Source of the DNA: Clostridia bacterium | GTDB taxonomy: Bacteria; Bacillota_A; Clostridia; Oscillospirales; Acutalibacteraceae | DNA length: 5,534 bases | Direction: 5' to 3' | Assembly (NCBI GenBank): GCA_017547865.1 | Contig: JAFYOA010000019.1 | Span: 1-5,534, forward strand | Part shown: positions 1 through 4,807 of the stretch, one piece after another | How the letters are laid out: each line of letters starts with the position of its first letter | How positions within the stretch are numbered: the stretch's first letter is position 1 | Position numbers and translations under genes: made by a program | The notes under the pieces: generated by a model | What the model was told of the DNA's origin: nothing | Databases searched by the model: none | What the model saw: only the letters and a program-made list of their open reading frames with translations

Positions 1-1728
1 ATTCCGGCCACCCGTTATCTGGATTATTACAGAAACGGCAACCGCAGCCGCTACACCAACATGGAATACCAGCGCCACGCTGCGCTGATGACCCTGGTGC
101 TGGCAGAATGCATTGAAAACAAGGGCCGCTTCATCGATGACATCGTCAACGGCTTCTGGGTTATTCTGGATGAAGCCAGCTGGGTTGGCCCCGCTCACAA
201 CGGTTTCTATCCTCCGGCTGTCCGCTGCCTGCGTCCTCTGCCGCCCACCACTCGTCAGGAAGATATTTGGGTGGACCATTTTGCCGGCGATACCGGCTGC
301 ATGATGGCCGTGCTGGCTTACTTTGTGAAGGACCGCCTGGATCAGGTTTCTCCTCAGATCTACGAGCGTATTCTGCACGAACTGGATCGCCGCATCATTC
401 GTCCCTTCATTGAACTGGACGACATGCCCTGGATGGGCACCTGCCCCGGCGAAACCACGTTCGTAAACAACTGGACTCCCTGGGTCGTTTCCAACTGCCT
501 GGCCGTTGTCACCGTAACATCCGATGACAAGGAACTGCGCGCCGCTACCCTGGAAAAGGCTTTGCGCATGGCTGACCTGTACCTCAACACCATTTACCCG
601 GATGGCGGCTGCGAAGAAGGCACCCGTTACTGGGGCGTGGCTGCTACAGCTGTGTTTGCCCTGCTGGAAATGTTCTTCGGTCTGACCGACGGCAAGATCG
701 ATGAGTATGGCCAGGAAAAACTCCACAACTACACCAACTTCATTGTAGGCAACCACATCGATGAGCATCGTTTTACCACCTATTCCGACTCTGACCGCAA
801 CGTGCACGTAAACCTGCAGAGCGCCTGGTATTTCGCCGCCAAGGTGAACAACCCCCTGCTGCAGCAGATGGCTCTGTACCTGCGTCCCGCCTGCTACAAA
901 GACCGCATCAATCCCACCAGCATGCACGGCCACGCTTACTTCACCCTGCGTGAACTGTTCACCTATAAAGAATACGCCGCCCAGCCGCCTGTGGAGCCTC
1001 CGTATCTGCAGGATTCCTGGTTCGAAGGCATTCAGCTGATGACCGCCCGTGCGGAAGCCGGCACCCCCAAGGGTCTGTTCTTCTCCGCCACTGCCTGCCA
1101 CAACGATGTAAGCCACAACCACAACGACGTGGGTACCTATATTATTTCCTCCGACGGTAAGCCCTGCATCATCGATATGGGTGCCGGCGACTATACCGCC
1201 AGCTCCTTCGGCAAAGAGCGCTATATCCTCAACCCCTGCACCAACTCCGCCCACCACAACCTGCCGCTGGTCAACGGTGTGCAGCAGCGCGAAGGCCGCG
1301 AATTCGAAGCCACCAACGTGGTGTACGAAAATACCGGCGATCTGGTGAAGTTCGGCATGAACATTGAGAAGGCCTATCCCGCCGATGGCCCCATTGCCTC
1401 CTGGCGCCGTGATTTCACCTTCGACCGCACCACCGTTACCCTGAACGAGACCTTCGCCCTGAAGGAAGCCACCGAAGATATCCAGCTGCTGATGATCACC
1501 AACGAAAAGCCCACCTGGGAGAACAACACCCTGCGTGTGCCCGCCGAAGACGGCCGTGCCGTGCTGGTGAACGCCACCGAAGGCTGGACCCCCGAAGTGA
1601 CCGAGTGGGATGTTTCCAACAACGGCAACTTCACCAAGGACTGGGGCGGCATGGTGTACCGCATCATCTGGCGTCCGGCCGCTGCCATGAAGGATGGCGC
1701 CGTGACCATGACTTTCAAACAGGAGTGA
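1..1728 (+). CDS. Heparinase II/III-family polysaccharide lyase (5' end outside window)
   Basis: The reading frame is open from base 1 and ends at TGA 1726-1728, giving about 575 visible residues. The Met codon at 61 is unlikely to be the start: no Shine-Dalgarno sequence precedes it, and the 20 codons before it (RYLDYYRNGNRSRYTN) read as conserved family sequence. The N-terminal half resembles the alpha/alpha-toroid of heparinase II/III-like enzymes, with an NNW motif near 466-474 and an EGTRYW segment at 616-633 that probably carries an active-site Tyr. The C-terminal beta-sandwich region has the hallmark SHNHNDVGTY at 1111-1140, followed by an IIDMGAGDYT segment and HHNLP at 1252-1266. Such enzymes cleave uronic-acid-containing polysaccharides by beta-elimination; the exact substrate (heparin-like, alginate or other) cannot be read here. 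The N-terminus is missing, so export cannot be judged. Strong preference for GCC, AAC and CTG codons hints at high expression. It leads a three-gene operon. The family call is firm, the substrate unknown. Confidence 0.9.
   Translation: MPATRYLDYYRNGNRSRYTNMEYQRHAALMTLVLAECIENKGRFIDDIVNGFWVILDEASWVGPAHNGFYPPAVRCLRPLPPTTRQEDIWVDHFAGDTGCMMAVLAYFVKDRLDQVSPQIYERILHELDRRIIRPFIELDDMPWMGTCPGETTFVNNWTPWVVSNCLAVVTVTSDDKELRAATLEKALRMADLYLNTIYPDGGCEEGTRYWGVAATAVFALLEMFFGLTDGKIDEYGQEKLHNYTNFIVGNHIDEHRFTTYSDSDRNVHVNLQSAWYFAAKVNNPLLQQMALYLRPACYKDRINPTSMHGHAYFTLRELFTYKEYAAQPPVEPPYLQDSWFEGIQLMTARAEAGTPKGLFFSATACHNDVSHNHNDVGTYIISSDGKPCIIDMGAGDYTASSFGKERYILNPCTNSAHHNLPLVNGVQQREGREFEATNVVYENTGDLVKFGMNIEKAYPADGPIASWRRDFTFDRTTVTLNETFALKEATEDIQLLMITNEKPTWENNTLRVPAEDGRAVLVNATEGWTPEVTEWDVSNNGNFTKDWGGMVYRIIWRPAAAMKDGAVTMTFKQE
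1721..1725 (+). promoter_or_regulatory. Shine-Dalgarno for the isomerase gene, inside the lyase 3' end
   Basis: AGGAG lies in the last codons of the lyase gene, ten bases before ATG 1736. It fixes that start and suggests translational coupling, because ribosomes ending at TGA 1726-1728 sit over it. Confidence 0.8.
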
Positions 1729-1735
1729 TCCATTT

Positions 1736-2494
1736 ATGCGTTTCAGCCTGAACCTGCCCTGCCTGTACAGCGGCAAAAATTGGGAAGATGCCCTGGGTGA
1801 AGTGCGTTCTGCGGGCTTTGATACCGTGGAGTGCTGGACCTTGCCCAAGGGTGGGGAAGAAGCCTTCGCCGCCGCCCTGGAAAAGACCGGTGTGCGCCTT
1901 TCCGCCTTCTGCCCTGATTTCTTCATTCTCAACGATGCGGCCCGTCACGACGAATACGAGGAGAACCTGCGCCGGGCACTGCAGTGGGCCAAAAAGCTCC
2001 ATTGCCCTGCACTGATTACCCAGGTGGGTGCCGATACCGGAGCCCCGCGGGAACAACAGCACGCGGCCATTGTGGCCGGCCTGCGCCGTTTTGCCCCGCT
2101 GCTGAAAGAAGCCGGTGTCACCCTGCTGGTGGAGCCTCTCAACGATGTGAAGGACCACAAAGGGTATTATCTCACTTCCTCCGAAGAGGGTTTTGAGATC
2201 ATCCGCGAGGTGAATTCTCCCAATGTACGGCTGTTGTTCGATGTGTACCACCAGGTACATATGGGTGAAGATGTGCTGGCGCAGATTTTGCCGAACCTGT
2301 CCCTCGTTGGGCATTTCCACATTGCGGCTCATCCGGACCGCGACGAAAAGATCTTCACGAATTTTAACTATGCACCGCTGTTTAATGCGCTGCAGGCCGC
2401 CGCTTGTACCCTGCCCCTGGGGCTGGAACTGCGGCCGGAAAGCGAAGCTGCCCGCGATGCAATGTACGAAGCCCTGCGCCCCTGGCGCGGATAA
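1736..2494 (+). CDS. Sugar isomerase/epimerase, hydroxypyruvate-isomerase-like TIM barrel
   Basis: This 252-residue protein matches the usual length of the Hyi/OtnI group within the xylose-isomerase-like TIM-barrel superfamily (AP endonuclease 2-like fold). It opens with MRFSLNLPCLYSG, typical of strand 1, then AGFDTVECW (residues 26-34). The expected metal and catalytic residues are visible: Glu133 in LLVEPLN, Asp169 and His172 in LLFDVYHQ, the GHFHIA segment near 192-197, and Glu231 in GLELRPE. Family members interconvert hydroxypyruvate and tartronate semialdehyde, isomerise 2-oxo-tetronates, or epimerise ketoses, usually with a divalent metal in the cytosol. The start is set by AGGAG ten bases upstream, and the gene begins seven bases after the lyase stop. 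Its place behind a polysaccharide lyase suggests it handles a sugar or sugar-acid product of that pathway, but this is inference. Superfamily assignment is firm; hydroxypyruvate isomerase is the closest guess, and an epimerase is the main alternative. Confidence 0.85.
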   Translation: MRFSLNLPCLYSGKNWEDALGEVRSAGFDTVECWTLPKGGEEAFAAALEKTGVRLSAFCPDFFILNDAARHDEYEENLRRALQWAKKLHCPALITQVGADTGAPREQQHAAIVAGLRRFAPLLKEAGVTLLVEPLNDVKDHKGYYLTSSEEGFEIIREVNSPNVRLLFDVYHQVHMGEDVLAQILPNLSLVGHFHIAAHPDRDEKIFTNFNYAPLFNALQAAACTLPLGLELRPESEAARDAMYEALRPWRG

Positions 2495-2495
2495 G

Positions 2496-2501
2496 AAAGG
2501 A
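2496..2501 (+). promoter_or_regulatory. Shine-Dalgarno for the two-helix membrane protein
   Basis: AAAGGA begins just after the isomerase stop (TAA 2492-2494) and lies nine bases before ATG 2511. It selects 2511 over the longer in-frame reading that starts at 2223 inside the isomerase gene. Confidence 0.7.
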
Positions 2502-2510
2502 AACGATCCC

Positions 2511-3092
2511 ATGGAAGAAACCCGCAGCTCCGGTGAGCTGATCGACAGTATGGATGACCTGCTGGTGCAGCTGGCTCTGCGCCGCACCATGCGGAAACGC
2601 ACCGCAGCTCTGGCGGCACTGGTAAAGCAAACGCCGGGTGTCAAAGGCTTTTCCAACGGCATGACGGCTGTTGGCCGCCGCCGGGTAAAAACCTGCGTGC
2701 TGGCGTTTTGTGCCGGTATGGTTGGGCTGTTCTTTTGGTGGAACCACGTGCCTTGGGGTGTGGCGGTGGCGGCCGCGCTGCTGGCTGTGGCTGTGCTGCT
2801 GGGGCTTTCCGCAGCGCATTTGCACCGAAAAGCCTGCTTTGTGCTGTATGATGGCAAAACTGTGCGGCTGGTGGGCAAAACCGGGGAACGTTCCATTCCT
2901 TACAACGAGATCACCGAGGCGCATATCCACGAGGATCTTCTGGCTTTGTGTATGAAAGACGAGAACATCGTTCTCACTGCCGGTGCAGCGGAAAACCTGC
3001 AGGAAATGCAGATTTTCATGGAGCATTTGGCCAAGGCAAAGCCCGGGCGCGTCTATTTCGATGACCCGGTGGATGATTCGGAAGACGAATAA
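2511..3092 (+). CDS. Two-helix membrane protein, possible PH-like C-terminal domain, unknown function
   Basis: I do not recognise this 193-residue protein by name. The N-terminal ~59 residues are soluble, with a basic stretch (RRTMRKR, 24-30) and another basic run (GRRRVK, 55-60) just before the first helix, so the N-terminus is predicted cytoplasmic. Two hydrophobic segments at about 60-77 and 80-104 form a helical hairpin with a very short loop (NHVP). The C-terminal part, roughly 108-180, has alternating short strands such as CFVLYDGKTVRLVGK and SIPYNEITEAHIHED, then an amphipathic helix (ENLQEMQIFMEHLAKA). This layout is like bacterial PH-domain (YcxB-like) membrane proteins, though similarity by eye is weak. 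The tail is very acidic (DDPVDDSEDE). The gene follows the isomerase by 16 bases and closes the operon before the terminator at 3139. A link to polysaccharide use is not shown by the sequence; it may simply be co-transcribed. Confidence 0.8.
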   Translation: MEETRSSGELIDSMDDLLVQLALRRTMRKRTAALAALVKQTPGVKGFSNGMTAVGRRRVKTCVLAFCAGMVGLFFWWNHVPWGVAVAAALLAVAVLLGLSAAHLHRKACFVLYDGKTVRLVGKTGERSIPYNEITEAHIHEDLLALCMKDENIVLTAGAAENLQEMQIFMEHLAKAKPGRVYFDDPVDDSEDE

Positions 3093-3115
3093 AGCCTGCA
3101 CAAATTGTACAGGCT
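3093..3115 (+). other. Small inverted repeat directly after the plus operon
   Basis: AGCCTG (3093-3098) pairs with CAGGCT (3110-3115), a six-base-pair stem extendable by three to four more pairs after one C-A mismatch, with a tiny A-rich loop. It starts at the base after the TAA at 3090-3092. On the plus strand it is followed by GC and A7, not a T-tract, so it is not an intrinsic terminator in that direction. Read on the minus strand it is followed by TTTATT, a weak tail. It may protect the 3' end or act with the stronger terminator 24 bases downstream. Confidence 0.45.
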
Positions 3116-3133
3116 GCAAAAAAACGACATATT
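3105..3133 (+). promoter_or_regulatory. Weak promoter-like pair upstream of the lipoprotein ORF
   Basis: TTGTAC (3105-3110) and CATATT (3128-3133) are spaced by exactly 17 bases, in an A/T-rich stretch containing A7. They match the sigma-A boxes at about three and four of six positions. Transcription would start near 3140, at the base of the terminator hairpin. The match is poor and could be chance; it is listed because the lipoprotein ORF otherwise has no promoter downstream of the terminator. Confidence 0.2.
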
Positions 3134-3138
3134 TTCTG

Positions 3139-3189
3139 CACGTCCTGCGGTATCATGGAAGAAATTCCACCGCGGGACGTGATTTTTTT
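3139..3189 (+). terminator. Strong intrinsic terminator of the plus-strand operon
   Basis: Bases 3139-3150 (CACGTCCTGCGG) pair with 3170-3181 (CCGCGGGACGTG) over 12 pairs with a single T-G wobble, followed by A and T7 (3183-3189). Inside the loop, TGGAA (3156-3160) pairs with TTCCA (3165-3169) around a GAAA tetraloop, leaving a five-base bulge TATCA (3151-3155) on the 5' side. The stem sits 46 bases after the stop of the last operon gene and is the natural end of that transcript. It overlaps the start region of the small lipoprotein ORF. Confidence 0.88.
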
Positions 3190-3391
3190 GAAGAAAAAGC
3201 TGCTGATTTTATGTGCGCAGGTGCTGGTGATCTCCTGCTTGGCGGGGTGCGAGCGAGTGCCGTACTGGCCCACGCCGTGGGATCTGTTTTCCCGGGCACT
3301 TCCTCATCTGCAGGAAATTGCCGATTTCTCTTTGCGGGTGGAACTGACCTTTACATTGGGGGAAGAAACACACGGCCTGCAGATAAAATAA
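3155..3391 (+). CDS. Small putative lipoprotein, start uncertain, possibly a truncated remnant
   Basis: The longest reading runs from ATG 3155 to TAA 3389-3391 (78 residues). Residues 13-32 look like a classic lipoprotein signal: three lysines, a hydrophobic core (LLILCAQVLVISC) and the lipobox LAGC, with Cys32 as the lipidation site. The mature part would be only about 47 residues (CERVPYWPTPWDLFSRALPH and onward), with an alternating strand-like end (FSLRVELTFTLGEE). ATG 3155 lies in the bulge of the terminator hairpin and has no Shine-Dalgarno sequence; its first eight residues are acidic, unlike a signal n-region. GTG 3179 or TTG 3188 give better n-regions (the latter begins with three lysines), and a weak GGGA lies ten bases before TTG 3188. 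The abrupt end after a beta-like segment suggests either a tiny lipoprotein or the 5' stub of a longer secreted lipoprotein. Expression would need readthrough or a local promoter. I do not recognise a family. Confidence 0.5.
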   Translation: MEEIPPRDVIFLKKKLLILCAQVLVISCLAGCERVPYWPTPWDLFSRALPHLQEIADFSLRVELTFTLGEETHGLQIK

Positions 3392-3427
3392 GAGCCGGAG
3401 GAATGACCTTCGGCTCTTTATTTATTC
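3391..3427. terminator. Bidirectional intrinsic terminator between converging genes
   Basis: AGAGCCGGAGG (3391-3401) pairs with CCTTCGGCTCT (3407-3417) over 11 pairs including one G-T wobble, with a five-base loop AATGA. On the plus strand the stem is followed by TTTATTTATT; on the minus strand by TATTTTAT. The stem starts on the last base of the lipoprotein stop codon and ends four bases before the stop codon of the permease-ATPase gene (3422-3424), so it can end transcription from both sides. Confidence 0.88.
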
Positions 3428-4807
3428 TTTGATTTGCACTTCGGTGTGGGCATAGCGATCTGCTTCGGCGGGGTCGTGGGTCACCAACAGTATGGCGGCA
3501 CCGGTGGCTTCCAGTTCAGCAAATACCAGCGGGGCAATGCGGTCCCGGGTGGCCTGGTCCAGCCCCTGAAAAGGCTCATCCAGCAGCACCAGCGGGGCAG
3601 GGCAGGCCAGTGCTGCCGCAATGGCAACCCGGCGTTTCATGCCGCCGCTCAGAGATTCCACCGGCTGGTCGGCACTGTCGCTCAGTTCCACCAGCTGCAG
3701 CAGCCGGTCGGCATCCGCATCCGGCCGCAGGAAGAGAATGTTCTCCCGGGCGCTTCGGCCGGGGAGCAGACGGTTCTCCTGGAACAGATAGGTGCAGGGC
3801 GTTTTGCCGGTCAGGCCGCTGTCGTCTTTCAGCAGGCCGGCGTAAATGCGCAGCAGTGTGGTTTTTCCTCCGCCGGAGGCCCCCAGCAGCGCCGTGACTT
3901 TTCCGGGGTGAAGGGGAAGAGCAAAACGCTCCAGCACCTTCTTTTCACCGTAATGCTTGGTGACCGGGGGCAGTGACTCCGCTGTTCCGGTGGGCAGAGA
4001 AACGGTGCTTTTCCCTGCGCGCAGAGGAATTTGCAGGGAAATATTGCGGGTAAGCCGCACAAAGCCGGTTTCGATGAGCAGGCTGAGCACGACAACCACC
4101 AGCGTCCAGGCGAAAAGATCCGGAGTTTCAATGTAAATTTTAGAGTTGTACAGTTCGGTGCCAATGGTGTCTTTCGGCACGCTGAGCACTTCGGCGGCAA
4201 TGCCGGCTTTCCATGCCAGGCCTAAAGAAGTGGACAGAGCCGACAGCAAGTGGGGAAAAACGCCCGGCAGCGCCACATACAAAAACGTGCGCCAACGGCT
4301 GACCCGGTGCAGCTTGGCTTTTTCCAGCAGTTCACGGTCGATCTGCCGGATGCCTTCGGCCACGTTGCCGCAGACCACCGGGAAGACAATAAGCCCGGCG
4401 ATGAAGGCGGGAACAGCGGTGCGGGAGATCCAAACCAATGCCAGAATGATGAAAGACGCCACGGGTGTGGCTTTGGCGGCGGCAATCACCGGCCGCAGCA
4501 AGGCTGCCAGCACAGAAGATACGCTGATCAGTACGGCGGCCAGCACGCCGGCCACAGCGCCCCAAAAGAATCCCTGCAGCACATTCCAAAGGGAATGCAG
4601 GGCAGTAAGCCAAAAATCGGCGGTGATGACCAATGCCCCCAGCCGTTTGAAAACAACGATAGGCGATGGGATCAGAATTTCCTGTCCCACCGCCTGGCTG
4701 GCAATTTCCCACAAAAGCAGCCAGAAGGCAGCTGAAGCTGCCCCCAAAAGCCACGTTTGTACAGTTTTTTTGTTAATCTTACTCTGCAATGTAGTAGAAG
4801 TCTTCAC
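3422..4807 (-). CDS. ABC importer permease-ATPase fusion (SsuC/TauC-like plus SsuB-like)
   Basis: One 461-residue chain carries both membrane and motor parts of an ABC importer. Residues ~18-255 are a BPD_transp_1 permease with about six hydrophobic segments and a cytoplasmic EAA-type loop (ELLEKAKLHRVSRWRTFLYV, near 159-178, followed by ALPGVFPHLL). After a ~30-residue linker, a compact ABC ATPase covers ~280-461: Walker A GASGGGKTT (309-317), Q-loop Gln343 in YLFQENRLLP, signature LSGGM (386-390), Walker B LVLLDE (406-411), D-loop GLD, and switch His444 in VTHDP. All key residues are present, so it should bind and hydrolyse ATP. The chosen start is GTG 4807, preceded by GGAGGAA nine bases upstream; an in-frame TTG at 4825 would add six residues but lies over that sequence's own upstream edge. 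The gene overlaps the 3' end of the binding-protein gene by 29 bases, implying coupling. Relatives import sulfonates, nitrate or pyrimidine-like compounds; the substrate is unknown. Confidence 0.92.
   Translation of the reverse strand: MKTSTTLQSKINKKTVQTWLLGAASAAFWLLLWEIASQAVGQEILIPSPIVVFKRLGALVITADFWLTALHSLWNVLQGFFWGAVAGVLAAVLISVSSVLAALLRPVIAAAKATPVASFIILALVWISRTAVPAFIAGLIVFPVVCGNVAEGIRQIDRELLEKAKLHRVSRWRTFLYVALPGVFPHLLSALSTSLGLAWKAGIAAEVLSVPKDTIGTELYNSKIYIETPDLFAWTLVVVVLSLLIETGFVRLTRNISLQIPLRAGKSTVSLPTGTAESLPPVTKHYGEKKVLERFALPLHPGKVTALLGASGGGKTTLLRIYAGLLKDDSGLTGKTPCTYLFQENRLLPGRSARENILFLRPDADADRLLQLVELSDSADQPVESLSGGMKRRVAIAAALACPAPLVLLDEPFQGLDQATRDRIAPLVFAELEATGAAILLVTHDPAEADRYAHTEVQIKE

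Noticed and set aside
61..63. ATG 61 as the start of the lyase gene
   Set aside because: The frame is open to base 1, the upstream codons read as family-like sequence, and no Shine-Dalgarno sequence precedes the ATG, so this is an internal Met.
2223..2510. Upstream extension of the two-helix membrane protein into the isomerase gene
   Set aside because: This stretch encodes Cys/Arg/Pro-rich residues out of frame with the isomerase. ATG 2511 has its own AAAGGA sequence at proper distance.
1715..2896. 393-codon open frame on the minus strand
   Set aside because: It lies antisense to the isomerase and membrane-protein genes, whose frames show clear motifs. Its translation is low-complexity and Ser/Arg/Gln-rich with no domain, as expected from codon bias in GC-rich coding DNA.
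2382..3119. 245-codon open frame on the minus strand
   Set aside because: Antisense to the membrane-protein gene, no recognisable motif, no convincing ribosome-binding sequence, and it would begin in the post-operon hairpin.
2983..3432. 149-codon plus-strand frame spanning the intergenic region
   Set aside because: It overlaps the membrane-protein gene and both terminators in another frame, with no domain or start signal; the competing frame has the lipoprotein signal peptide.
3434..3976. 180-codon plus-strand frame opposite the ATPase domain
   Set aside because: Antisense shadow of a region with intact Walker A, signature, Walker B and switch motifs; Gly/Gln-rich translation without a domain.
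3980..4060. Possible frameshift or broken junction between permease and ATPase
   Set aside because: The linker reads through in one frame with no stop, both domains are intact on either side, and no start codon with a Shine-Dalgarno sequence is seen before the ATPase part, so a true fusion is the simpler reading.
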